Source: Longimicrobiales bacterium (GTDB lineage Bacteria; Gemmatimonadota; Gemmatimonadetes; Longimicrobiales; Gaopeijiaceae). Taken from it: DNA of 57,463 nt. The stretch covers positions 1 through 57,463 of the forward strand of contig JANQDZ010000023.1 of assembly GCA_028278645.1 (NCBI GenBank). Direction: 5' to 3'. The position numbers were made by a program, and so were the translations under genes. The notes under the pieces are model-generated. The model had not been told where the DNA came from. It saw only the letters and a program-made list of their open reading frames with translations, and ran no database searches. This document shows positions 27,118 to 35,752 of the stretch, one piece after another (the stretch's first letter is position 1; every line of letters starts with the position of its first letter).

Positions 27118-28122
27118 TCATTCCCTTCGCCTTCGGAGCAGGGAGATCCAACTTCGTTTGGCGGAGACCAGGTCGGCGGTGCTCTCGGCTGTGCCGAATA
27201 CTCCTCCGTATGGAACGAGATTGAGGAGAACGTCGAACGCGAGGGAGCCTACACCTGGGCGTCTTTTCGTGAGTTCCTCAACCAGTTCATGAGAAACCAA
27301 CTTCCAGGCTTCCTGCTCCGCAGCCTCTTGATCGAGGCCACCGTGGGTCATTTCAACTACCTGTTGGCCGAGGCGTCCAATCATTTCCCTGTAATCCCGG
27401 CCTGCCGCGGACTCCCGAATCTTGCAGACCTCATCCCATTCCAACTCCCCGAAGTCCGGGAGGCCAAGTTCAACGCAGGTTGCGTGGACCACTCCCCTTC
27501 CGTCGGCGGTCCAGCGGTCGGCCTGTGCGCTTACTTTGTGGTTTATCGCGGCAACGCAGTGGGGATCCACATGAATCGGCACACCGGAGAGAAGGGACAA
27601 AACAGCATCGTAGTTCAGGCCTTTTAGAATTGCCAGGCGCAACTGATTCCCTTCTGGGAGTGCTGCGGCCAGCTCAGGGTTGCGGTGGTCAGCCCGAGCC
27701 AGCTTCTCCGATTCCAGTTTTGCGGTGGTGTCGAGGCTAACATCAACGAAGAAGATGAACTCGGACTCTGTGAGGCCCGCCTCGTGAAGGATTGGGTAGA
27801 AGTCGGCCCTGAAGTGGGCAGTTGTGATGTCTGAGAAAAGCCGCCTCATCGGACCTGGCGCATGGGATGGCTTTGCTCCGATCCCCCATCGCGAACCGAG
27901 TTCATGGTACACGACTCTGGATCTGTCGGGGTCGGTTCCGGGTGGGAAGAACCACTCGGAAGAGTTTCTTTCCCCTACGGTGCACTGGAAAGTCCCGTTT
28001 TGGAGGCCCACTTGATCATGAAGGACGACGGCGTTCTTCAGTCGCTGGACAAGTTCTCCGCGGGTTTCTGGACCGGCGAACCAGGAGCAGTTTGACCGTA
28101 AGCCGAACAGTATGTCACTCAT
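27118..28122 (-). CDS. Hypothetical cytoplasmic protein
   Basis: A 334-residue protein of unrecognised family. The start is placed at ATG 28122 because a TATAAT on the same strand lies 55 bases upstream (28182-28177), inside the longer open frame that reaches 28299. Seen in the sequence: an N-terminal region with aromatic residues, a run of predicted strands with FIFFVDVSLD (an acidic strand end that could bind metal), a central helix-rich part with conserved-looking His/Asp (IHVDPHCVAAINHKV), and a C-terminal hydrophobic stretch LAFDVLLNLVPYGGVFG followed by a basic RRRRE end. No signal peptide. It heads leftward away from the restriction-modification gene and may belong to the island; the function is unknown. 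Confidence 0.6.
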   Translation of the reverse strand: MSDILFGLRSNCSWFAGPETRGELVQRLKNAVVLHDQVGLQNGTFQCTVGERNSSEWFFPPGTDPDRSRVVYHELGSRWGIGAKPSHAPGPMRRLFSDITTAHFRADFYPILHEAGLTESEFIFFVDVSLDTTAKLESEKLARADHRNPELAAALPEGNQLRLAILKGLNYDAVLSLLSGVPIHVDPHCVAAINHKVSAQADRWTADGRGVVHATCVELGLPDFGELEWDEVCKIRESAAGRDYREMIGRLGQQVVEMTHGGLDQEAAEQEAWKLVSHELVEELTKRRPGVGSLAFDVLLNLVPYGGVFGTAESTADLVSAKRSWISLLRRRRE

Positions 28123-28176
28123 CGGGACCATACCTGCCGGAAGCAGTGAGGCACACAACGCCACAGGTAACTCTCT

Positions 28177-28182
28177 ATTATA
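28177..28182 (-). promoter_or_regulatory. Consensus -10 box for the 27118-28122 gene
   Basis: Read leftward, TATAAT lies 55 bases before ATG 28122. No good -35 is present at 17 bases, so it may need an activator. It argues against the longer start at 28299. Confidence 0.45.
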
Positions 28183-28551
28183 CTGCTCACCGGCTCCTCC
28201 GGCGGAGGGAATTCCCGAATTGAGTCGCGAAGGCGCCTCCTCGGATTGGAGTAGCAAACTGTCCCGGGAGGCCTGGCAATTCGGGACGACCAGCGCCACG
28301 GTGTCTGCACTCCTCTCGTCCCACCAGCCGTCTCAACAAAGACTCAGGGGTCTTTTTGGGGATGGGGCGACGCATGATCCGTGCGTGGCTTGGCGCTGTG
28401 AGACAGCGTGGCTAACTCCCGAAGGACGCCGAGGCCTCTTGCGAGATGAAAAGCTAGGGTCGCGGCCTTGTCGCTAGCGTGACATGTTTACCCGAGAGCA
28501 TGTTGGGCTCAAGGGGGGCCCTCACCTCTCCCGTTCCTAACCTGGGAAAAA
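28183..28551. other. Divergent non-coding region with two palindromes
   Basis: It contains the perfect 10-bp palindrome GGGAATTCCC (28207-28216) and an 8-bp CGCTAGCG centre flanked by TGT and TGACA (about 28464-28484). It probably holds the control region for the restriction-modification gene at 28552; no controller protein gene is adjacent. Confidence 0.4.
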
Positions 28552-31500
28552 ATGCGCCTCGAAGAGCTGGTTGACCGGATCCGAAACACAGAGACACCGA
28601 GGACAGAAGCGACCCTGCAGGCCGATGTCCGGCAGCTCCTGCTCGAAGCGCCGATCGGGCTAGATGAATCCGATCTGCGGGAGGTGAACCTCGAGGCCCC
28701 GCTGGGGGATCGGCGCCGGATCGATATTGAAACCGGGACCTGCGTGATCGAAGTCAAAAAGCGTCTGCTGAACCCCCGGGTGGTGGCAGATGCCGTCGAC
28801 CAACTCCAGGGCTATTTGCAGGTGCGGCGCTCCCAGACGGGTCTTCGATACGTTGGAATCTTGACGGACGGTTTTCTCTGGATCTGCTATCACTTGAGGG
28901 GGGAAACAGCGGAGGAGGTAACCCGGCTCACCCTCAGCTCCGGAGTCGAGGGTGAAAGCTCACTTCTGATTTGGCTGGAAGGGGTTCTGGCGACTGCCCA
29001 GGACATCCCACCAACCCCAGAGAACATTGGTCGAAGACTCGGATCCGGAAGCAGTTCCCATCAGCTAGACAGGAAGAGTCTCGCCAGCCTCTACCTAGAC
29101 AATCGGTCGTTGCCCACGGTCGCTGCCAAGAGAAAACTCTGGGCTAGACTCCTTACCACCGCGTTGGGCACCAGTTTTGAGGATACCGATGACCTGTTCA
29201 TCGAGCACTCCCTCCTTGTGCTCTCTGCAGAAGTTATCGCCCACGCCGTCCTTGAGTTGGATCCAGCTCAGATTCTGCCAAAGAGGTTGGTCACCGGGGA
29301 GGTCTTCGACGAGGCCGGTGTCTATGGGGTCGTCGAGGCTGATTTTTTTGACTGGGTCGTAGAGGTGCCCGGGGGGGAGACTTGGCTTCGCACGCTCGCC
29401 AAGAGACTGAAGCGGTTCCGCTGGGAGGCAACAGAACACGATGTTCTGAAAGTGCTCTACGAGTCAGTCATTAACCCGGACACGAGGAAGAAGCTAGGAG
29501 AGTACTATACGCCGGATTGGTTGGCCGACCAGGTTGTGGATGAGGTCTTTGATGACCCGCTCAACCAGCGGTTGCTAGACCCTGCATGCGGGTCAGGGAC
29601 ATTCCTGTTCCAGGCCGTGCGGAAGTACCTCGCCGTTGCGGAAGATGAGGGCCTCTCAGTGTCTGAGGCTCTGGAGGGGGTAACTAGGCAGGTAATTGGG
29701 CTGGACCTTCATCCGGTAGCGGTGACTCTCGCCAGAGTGACGTACCTTCTCGCAATCGGACGATCACGAGTGGCAGGTGGGGAACGCGGTGCTCTGCGAA
29801 TCCCAGTGTACCTCGGCGACTCCCTGCAATGGCAATTCTCAGTCCCAAACCTCTGGACTGCAGGTACACTTTCCATCAAGACGGATTCGGGCCCTGACCT
29901 GTTTGATTCTGAGCTGCTATTCCCAGAGACCTTGTTGGCAGAGCCGCACACTTTTGATTCACTAGTGGAGGATCTGGCTCATGCGGCTGATGCCCGGGGG
30001 TCTGACGGCCCCCCGGATATGGAGGGGATCTTCGATCGTTTTGGTGTTTCGGAGGTCGATCGACCTGTTCTCAGAGATACTTTCGAAAAACTCTGCCACC
30101 TATGCAAGGAGGGCCGGGACCACATCTGGAGTTACTACGTCCGGAACCTCGCGCGTCCGACATGGCTCTCGAAGCCCGAAAACAGGGTCGACGTTTTGGT
30201 GGGGAACCCCCCGTGGCTGGCCTACCGAAATATGACGGTCGAAATGCAGGCAGCGTTTCGGGCTATGAGTTCTGATAGGGGCCTCTGGCAGGGCGCAGGA
30301 GTCGCACCTCACCAAGATCTGTCCGCACTGTTCGTGGCAAGGGCGATCGAGCTATACCTCCGCCCGGAGGGCGTTTTCGGGATGGTAGTGCCGAACGCTG
30401 CTCTAGATCGGGCGCAGTACGCCGGATTCAGAGCGGGGAAATTCGGGGACCATCCTTCTGGTCCTGTTTCGGTGACCTTTGGGCAGCCATGGGACCTACG
30501 CCGGATTCGGCCGCACTTCTTTCCCAGAGGGGCCGCTGTTGTGTTCGGGGAGCGGAGCGCACACCCGAATCGGATGCCCGAAACTGTGGAAGCGTGGAGT
30601 GGCAAACTGGGGAATCCCTATGCGGGTTGGGAGGCAGTCTCAACGACAGTAGTCAAAGAGCCCGCGGTGCTCTATCCGTCTACTTCCCTCACAACTTCCA
30701 AATACCGAGGGATGTTCAGCCAGGGTGCAGCCCTGTCGCCGAGGTGCCTCTTCGTCGTCGAACCAGACGAATCTGGGCCTCTCGGAGTACCGAAGGGTCA
30801 TCGACGGGTAAGGTCGTCACGAAGTGCCAATGAAAAGCCCCCGTGGAAGAACTTGCCCGATCGATCAGGAGTTGTCGAGGGGAGGTTCGTGCACGAGCTG
30901 GTAGCGGGGGAGGTCCTGGTCCCATACCGAACCTATCGAAAGATGGAGGTAGTCCTACCAGTCCTCGGAGGCGAGATCCTTGTGAGGGGGTCGAATCGGC
31001 TTGGACCACACCCTCGCCTCGGGAAGTGGTGGCGTGAGGCGGAGGCGATCTGGGAGGAACACAGGAGCAGCGACCGCCTCTCTCTTGCCGAACAGATGGA
31101 CTACCGCCAGAAGCTGTCGAAACAGTTGGAGCCGGTGACCCACAGGGTCATCTACTCCAAGTCTGGCATGCATATGGTGGCGGCTCGCCTGGAGCTCTCC
31201 AAGGCGGTGGTAAATGATTCCCTATATTGGGCGAGAGTTGGATCGGAGGATGAGGCTTTATACTTGTGTGCGATTTTGAACTCAAAAGCCCTCACGGATG
31301 CGGTTCGCCCCCTTATGTCTTACGGGAAAGACGAACGCCACTTTGACAAATATGTGTGGCAGTTGGGAATCCCTGAGTTCTCCCCAGCTTCACAAGTCCA
31401 TGAGGATCTAGCCCATCTTGGCAGAGAGATAGAACGTTTCGTAGCGGAACTCTCGATCCCAACGGAATCCTACTTCGTGACGGCTCGACAACGGGTGAGG

Positions 31501-31569
31501 TCTGAGATTTCCTCGCATCCTGCGGCTGCCAAGCTTGAGACTACTGTCTCGAAGATTCTCGCTAACTGA
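28552..31569 (+). CDS. Type IIG-like restriction enzyme / N6-adenine methyltransferase
   Basis: A 1005-residue single-chain protein with nuclease and methyltransferase parts. N-terminal PD-(D/E)XK site: D58 (RIDIE) and E67-V-K69 (VIEVKK). Methyltransferase: motif I DPACGSGTF near residue 343 and the catalytic NPPW motif near 550 (VLVGNPPW), typical of gamma-class enzymes that methylate adenine N6. The C-terminal ~350 residues should be the DNA-recognition part (TTSKYRGMF, then VTHRVIYSKSG, then SYGKDERHFDKYVW), as in type IIG and PglX-like enzymes. It should cut or modify foreign DNA using S-adenosylmethionine. No separate specificity or helicase gene is next to it. The target sequence cannot be predicted here. 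Confidence 0.85.
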   Translation: MRLEELVDRIRNTETPRTEATLQADVRQLLLEAPIGLDESDLREVNLEAPLGDRRRIDIETGTCVIEVKKRLLNPRVVADAVDQLQGYLQVRRSQTGLRYVGILTDGFLWICYHLRGETAEEVTRLTLSSGVEGESSLLIWLEGVLATAQDIPPTPENIGRRLGSGSSSHQLDRKSLASLYLDNRSLPTVAAKRKLWARLLTTALGTSFEDTDDLFIEHSLLVLSAEVIAHAVLELDPAQILPKRLVTGEVFDEAGVYGVVEADFFDWVVEVPGGETWLRTLAKRLKRFRWEATEHDVLKVLYESVINPDTRKKLGEYYTPDWLADQVVDEVFDDPLNQRLLDPACGSGTFLFQAVRKYLAVAEDEGLSVSEALEGVTRQVIGLDLHPVAVTLARVTYLLAIGRSRVAGGERGALRIPVYLGDSLQWQFSVPNLWTAGTLSIKTDSGPDLFDSELLFPETLLAEPHTFDSLVEDLAHAADARGSDGPPDMEGIFDRFGVSEVDRPVLRDTFEKLCHLCKEGRDHIWSYYVRNLARPTWLSKPENRVDVLVGNPPWLAYRNMTVEMQAAFRAMSSDRGLWQGAGVAPHQDLSALFVARAIELYLRPEGVFGMVVPNAALDRAQYAGFRAGKFGDHPSGPVSVTFGQPWDLRRIRPHFFPRGAAVVFGERSAHPNRMPETVEAWSGKLGNPYAGWEAVSTTVVKEPAVLYPSTSLTTSKYRGMFSQGAALSPRCLFVVEPDESGPLGVPKGHRRVRSSRSANEKPPWKNLPDRSGVVEGRFVHELVAGEVLVPYRTYRKMEVVLPVLGGEILVRGSNRLGPHPRLGKWWREAEAIWEEHRSSDRLSLAEQMDYRQKLSKQLEPVTHRVIYSKSGMHMVAARLELSKAVVNDSLYWARVGSEDEALYLCAILNSKALTDAVRPLMSYGKDERHFDKYVWQLGIPEFSPASQVHEDLAHLGREIERFVAELSIPTESYFVTARQRVRSEISSHPAAAKLETTVSKILAN

Positions 31570-31802
31570 CTCCGCCAAAGAGGAACCTCATCGGCCGACT
31601 TTCTTAGCCTGATCCCAATCCGTTGGTCCTCCGGAACGGGGGAATACAGCGCATGGCTTGTGCCTAGATGGGTAGTATCAATGGGAACAGGTGTAGGTTT
31701 TCGTCCGTCCGGGCCTAGGGTCCCTGGGGTGTATGGATAGCAGGTGTACCGAACCAATCCGAAGCCTATGGAATGGTTTGGAAAGAGTGTCTAGCTTGTG
31801 GA

Positions 31803-31907
31803 CCGAGATCTCGGGGCGTTTTATTCCCGAGGGTGTGGATACCTCGGTTTAGTGGGATCAATCCGTAAAAGCCAGTCCCCGTGCAATTTCACGGGTTCGT
31901 GGTATCC
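31803..31907 (+). other. Structured, possibly transcribed element upstream of the D12 methyltransferase
   Basis: A perfect 12-bp palindrome CCGAGATCTCGG (31803-31814) overlaps a hairpin CTCGGG/CCCGAG (31810-31815 with 31826-31831). Next comes a 7-bp outer stem GGATACC/GGTATCC (31837-31843 with 31901-31907). It encloses a 6-bp hairpin CCCGTG/CACGGG with a 6-base loop (31878-31895). The element ends 26 bp before the GTG start at 31934 and may be a 5' leader or small RNA. The preceding 31570-31802 holds no gene that I can support. Confidence 0.45.
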
Positions 31908-31933
31908 AATTTGTGTGAATCGCGGAAGGAACC

Positions 31934-32734
31934 GTGAGGAAAGCTGACCGTAAGACAGTGCTTCGTCCGTTCTTTGGGTTCTACGGGGGAAAGTGGCGGG
32001 ATACGCCCAGGCTTTACTCCGAACCGGAGTACGACGTCATTGTCGAACCGTTCGCTGGCTCAGCCGGGTACTCTCTCCGTTTTCCTGAGAACAAAGTGGT
32101 TCTTTGCGAACGGGATCCGGTCCTAGCGGGCCTCTGGAAATACCTCCTCGAGGTTGATGAAGGGGAGATCCTAGGTCTGCCAGATCTTGGGCCTGAGGAC
32201 TCCGTGGACGATCTGGACGTGCGTCCGGAGGCTCGGCACCTGATTGGCTTTTGGTTAAACCGCGGAGTATCCGCACCGCGCAAACGGCCATCAAAATGGA
32301 TGCGGTCTGGAATCCGGCCTGGGTCCTTTTGGGGTTCGAGGGTCCGCGAGACTATCGCTTCACAGTTGCCTCGCATCAGGCACTGGAAAATCCACCAGGT
32401 CACCTTCGAAGATTGTCCGGTGGAAGGCGAGGCCACCTGGTTCATTGATCCGCCATATCAGCTCACTGGGCACCACTACCGGTTCGGTTCCGGCCTGATC
32501 GACTACCCCGAGTTAGCTGCCTGGTGTCTGGAGAGAGAGGGCCAGGTCATGGTCTGTGAGACCGAGGGGGCGGATTGGCTGGATTTCCATCCCTTGCCGA
32601 GCACTAAGACCACGCGGCGAGGGCAGCGGTCCCAGGAGGTAATCTGGACCAACAATGGCCGAATGATCCCGGATGGTCTAATCATGGGAGAGGACACCGG
32701 ACTAGGGTTTCGGGATCGAGAGGAGGCCTCTTAG
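31934..32734 (+). CDS. D12-class (Dam-like) DNA N6-adenine methyltransferase
   Basis: A 266-residue enzyme starting at GTG 31934 behind GGAAGGA. The alpha-class order is seen: an N-terminal FGFYGGKWR segment (like the FxYxGGK of D12 enzymes), motif I VEPFAGSAGYS near residue 40, a target-recognition region, and the catalytic D172-P-P-Y175. It should transfer methyl groups to adenine in a short DNA site. It stands alone, without an attached nuclease, between the type IIG-like gene upstream and the convergent GHKL module, whose last gene ends only 2 bp away. It may protect self DNA from a neighbouring nuclease. Dam-like phage or island methylases look similar. Confidence 0.83.
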   Translation: MRKADRKTVLRPFFGFYGGKWRDTPRLYSEPEYDVIVEPFAGSAGYSLRFPENKVVLCERDPVLAGLWKYLLEVDEGEILGLPDLGPEDSVDDLDVRPEARHLIGFWLNRGVSAPRKRPSKWMRSGIRPGSFWGSRVRETIASQLPRIRHWKIHQVTFEDCPVEGEATWFIDPPYQLTGHHYRFGSGLIDYPELAAWCLEREGQVMVCETEGADWLDFHPLPSTKTTRRGQRSQEVIWTNNGRMIPDGLIMGEDTGLGFRDREEAS

Positions 32735-32736
32735 CC

Positions 32737-33435
32737 TCAGACACGCCCTCTAATAGTGGCGAGTTCTGTTGAGAAGCGCTCCTTCAAGTGTTCGTGGACT
32801 TTCCTCAGCAGATCGGCTGTTGACAGGGACAGGTTGCCTGCTCCCGTCCTGAGCTCGCTCGCACCGCTCTTCACGGATTCCTCCGCCGCCATGATTGCGT
32901 TCTCTACCTCGGCTAGTGCTCCCTCGAGTTCAATCCTTTTGCTGTGGGCAGTGATTCCCCAAAAGACACAGGCGTCGTGGAAGGTGGCTCGGTCAATCTC
33001 CCCTGATTGTTCTCGAAGGACTGCCCGGGATCGCAGCAGCCGCTCCAGCTTTCCGCGGATCTCCCTCGACATTGTTGCCTTTCCGCCAGAGAAGCCGGAG
33101 GAACTGGGTTGACCTGGTTCCTCTTCATTCAATTGGCGCCCGAGGGTTTGCCCTGACGGGGTCAGCTTGTAGAGCTTCGTGCCGACCTTCTTCAGGAATC
33201 CTCTTTTGCGGATGGGCTTCGAGCCCATCAACTCCGCGTATACCCGATTTGAATCGGGGTATCGAGGTAGTCCCCGGTCGTCATCGTGACCCCGTAGTCC
33301 GAAAGCTCGTGGGTACCTCCGCCATGCGGCGACAACGAGGTCCTCACCTGTGAGCGGTCGATCCTCTCCCTCACTCAGACCGTAGGCAACGATTAGGAGT
33401 TTCTCCCAGACGGGCCTTGTGGCTTTGGCACTCAT
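32737..33435 (-). CDS. Hypothetical winged-helix protein, third gene of the GHKL module
   Basis: A 232-residue protein. Residues about 8-100 read as a winged-helix domain (WEKLLIVAYGLSEG, LTGEDLVVAAWRRYP, GFLKKVGTKLYKLTPSG), the last part being a typical wing. After a Ser/Gly-rich linker comes a helical, probably coiled-coil half (MSREIRGKLERLLRSRAV, then a long Glu/Lys-rich helix to the end). It overlaps the GHKL ATPase stop by four bases (ATGA), so it is translated with it. It probably binds DNA or serves as the adaptor of the ATPase; no enzymatic motif was seen. The family is unrecognised. Confidence 0.65.
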   Translation of the reverse strand: MSAKATRPVWEKLLIVAYGLSEGEDRPLTGEDLVVAAWRRYPRAFGLRGHDDDRGLPRYPDSNRVYAELMGSKPIRKRGFLKKVGTKLYKLTPSGQTLGRQLNEEEPGQPSSSGFSGGKATMSREIRGKLERLLRSRAVLREQSGEIDRATFHDACVFWGITAHSKRIELEGALAEVENAIMAAEESVKSGASELRTGAGNLSLSTADLLRKVHEHLKERFSTELATIRGRV

Positions 33436-35741
33436 CTTCCCTCCGGTGGTGCCTCATTATCGATGATGAACGGGGCCAACTCCTCCGCAATAGCCGATTG
33501 AAGCTCAGGCAGCTTGTCTGACATCATGAGGAAAAACTCCTGTTTCGTCATGGCGCCATCGATCTGGGTGTCGTACGTAACCAGGATCTGTGTCATGACA
33601 TCCACGTATCTCTCGACGTGGTACATTCTCCACTCGCGCGACTCATACCCGAACCCAGCCTCTTTGCTGAGGTACATCTTTGCCAGGGGAGCGTCACTGT
33701 TGATCCACCAGATGTTTCGGTCGGAATCTTGGGGTCTTTGGATCACAGGCGGATCGTCAGAGCTGAAGAAGACGTAGTCCTTCGTTTCCGGGTCCTCGTC
33801 GACTTCACCTGAGACGAGAATTAAAGGGTATCCTCGGCCTCTTCCCCGTTTTGATCCTGAGCCGTCCTTGCCGGAACCACCTGAACCATCCTCGCCCGAT
33901 GCTTCCTCTACCACGATCCTCGCTGGGGTTTCGCAGACCACGCGGTCGTCTCCCGCAACCACCTCGGTCTCACCGGGGGTGATCCCGAAGACCAAACCAG
34001 CGGACCCCACCCTTGCGGTCGACGCGTTCCCTTCCGTCCAGATTAAGGCAACATCCTCGTAGACGTCTCCACAGGAGAGGGCACACTTTGCCCGAATCTG
34101 GGTCCGGCTACCGGCCGGTACCGTCACGGAATCAGGTTCTAGGGTGATCGACCGGATCCGAATCACCTCGATGGGGACCCTATTCGACTCGAGGGACCCG
34201 TCGATGGTTTCGGCATAGACCACAGTGGTGCCTGCAGAGAAGGAATTGATGAGCATCAGGTGGTCATCCACTACCGCGACGTTCGGATCCTCGGATACCC
34301 AGCGGTAAGGTGTTGCACGGATCTGCCTGCCGTGGGCGTCAAAGAAACGGATCCTTGGCCTGATCGCTACACCGAGGCCTAGACGGGGGTGGGACACGCT
34401 GACGTCAATTCGGGAGGGCTTGCCTGCTGGAAGCCGAGTCGTTGAAGTCCTTGCCCCTCCACCGCCGAACTGGCCGAGCATCAAGTCGCGGATGAATCGG
34501 TTCTTCCAGCGGTCCAGCGCCTCGTTCATACGGCTGAGCTCATTCCTCTCCTTTTTCGTATAGGCCGTTCTGTCCCGGCTCTCGAACTCCTCTGCGAATG
34601 CCTGGATCTCCTCGGCAATGAAGTAGTCCACCGCTCGGGTGAGAGGAGATTCGGCTAGTGCTCCTCGATGGTTTTGTTTGAACTCTTCGAGGCTCTCCAG
34701 TTCGCACTCACCGTAGATTTTGTCGCGGTAGCCAGAGACCACAGGGAACTCGAGCATTCCCCGGTACCCGATGAATCCGCCCGCAGGTGTCTTGTAGTTG
34801 ATCGTGTGTCGGGCCTTCTTTTTCCACCTCATGCTGGTCCTTGAGGTGCAAAGGATCAGGGTGCCCTGGGGGAGTGAGCCATCACCGATCGTGGATTCTT
34901 CCGTTCCAAAGACAGGGTCGGGCAGGGATTCCGGAATCTCCAAGACCTTTTCGGAACTGCCGGGAATTGGATCAACCGCGGTTGGCGACAGGGGATTCGC
35001 ATTCCGGACTTGTCGTCCGTTGTGCATCACGAAAACCTCGCAGAACTCTAGTGAGGTTAACATTTGGGGGTGGTCCTGCAGCTGCCCCAGAAGGTCCGTC
35101 ACCGGGATCTTTTTGCTCATGTTCTTTGGCCCCACACCCCTCACCAATGTGAACCCGGATGCCCTCGCCGCAGCCTCCTTTACAGCTTCAGGCAGTTTGG
35201 CGTAGGAGGCCCCTAAGGGGGTGAGGGCAGCGTCGAGATCCTGGATGAGATTGGGGACATCATAGTCTTTTCCCTCGACGTCGTCTGGCACATATCCGAA
35301 CTGGGTGGTTCCTCCACCCGTTCCATATCGGCATCCCTTCCCACCCCGATGGGTTTGGAGTAGAGCATATTCGGTGAACATCTGTGTCATGTAGCACTTC
35401 CCGCCATTCCCGTGGCCGCCTTGGACTGAAGCATCTGTGTCCTGTGCTGCTGCGTCTGGGTCCGCCCAATGGCGGAAGTACTCCTCGATGTGATGACTGG
35501 TCGTTCCGACTAGGTCGAGACAGGCGATGGAGGGTGGGCCGACCCTTGCTAGGTCACACGTGAAGAGCACTATCACCCTGTCTTCCGGGTTGAAGGTTCC
35601 CCTGCTGTAGGCGTCCGCAGAGTTCTTTACCCATTCTGGCAGCCCGTTTTCGTGAGACTGGAAGGGTTTGCAGATTAGGGCGATGGCCCCCGGGCCATGG
35701 ACTCTCTGTTCTGCGTCTGGGGTAAACCGGAATTCGGACAC
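33432..35741 (-). CDS. GHKL ATPase with Ig-like (Big_2-type) repeats
   Basis: A 769-residue protein, GTG start at 35741 behind AGAGAGG. N-terminal Bergerat-fold ATPase: N box E36-WVKNSADA (N40, D43), G1-like D76-LVG79, and G2 box GGHGNGGK at 108-115. A transducer-like middle region extends to about 430. Two Ig-like strands sets follow (RIRFFDAHGRQI … YRWVSEDPNVAVVD and SITLEPDSVTVPAGSRTQIRA … GITPGETEV), the pattern of bacterial Big_2 domains. A Gly/Ser/Lys-rich linker then leads to a C-terminal domain of about 140 residues (YPLILVSGEVDED). No signal peptide, so the Ig-like modules are inside the cell. MORC/MutL-like GHKL ATPases are known from restriction-associated operons. This one is flanked by two winged-helix genes. 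Confidence 0.75.
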   Translation of the reverse strand: MSEFRFTPDAEQRVHGPGAIALICKPFQSHENGLPEWVKNSADAYSRGTFNPEDRVIVLFTCDLARVGPPSIACLDLVGTTSHHIEEYFRHWADPDAAAQDTDASVQGGHGNGGKCYMTQMFTEYALLQTHRGGKGCRYGTGGGTTQFGYVPDDVEGKDYDVPNLIQDLDAALTPLGASYAKLPEAVKEAAARASGFTLVRGVGPKNMSKKIPVTDLLGQLQDHPQMLTSLEFCEVFVMHNGRQVRNANPLSPTAVDPIPGSSEKVLEIPESLPDPVFGTEESTIGDGSLPQGTLILCTSRTSMRWKKKARHTINYKTPAGGFIGYRGMLEFPVVSGYRDKIYGECELESLEEFKQNHRGALAESPLTRAVDYFIAEEIQAFAEEFESRDRTAYTKKERNELSRMNEALDRWKNRFIRDLMLGQFGGGGARTSTTRLPAGKPSRIDVSVSHPRLGLGVAIRPRIRFFDAHGRQIRATPYRWVSEDPNVAVVDDHLMLINSFSAGTTVVYAETIDGSLESNRVPIEVIRIRSITLEPDSVTVPAGSRTQIRAKCALSCGDVYEDVALIWTEGNASTARVGSAGLVFGITPGETEVVAGDDRVVCETPARIVVEEASGEDGSGGSGKDGSGSKRGRGRGYPLILVSGEVDEDPETKDYVFFSSDDPPVIQRPQDSDRNIWWINSDAPLAKMYLSKEAGFGYESREWRMYHVERYVDVMTQILVTYDTQIDGAMTKQEFFLMMSDKLPELQSAIAEELAPFIIDNEAPPEGR

Positions 35742-35752
35742 TTCGACCTCTC

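Noticed and set aside
28123-28299. N-terminal extension of the 27118 gene to the first possible start
   Set aside because: A TATAAT lies inside the extension and the added residues are low in structure; ATG 28122 is preferred.
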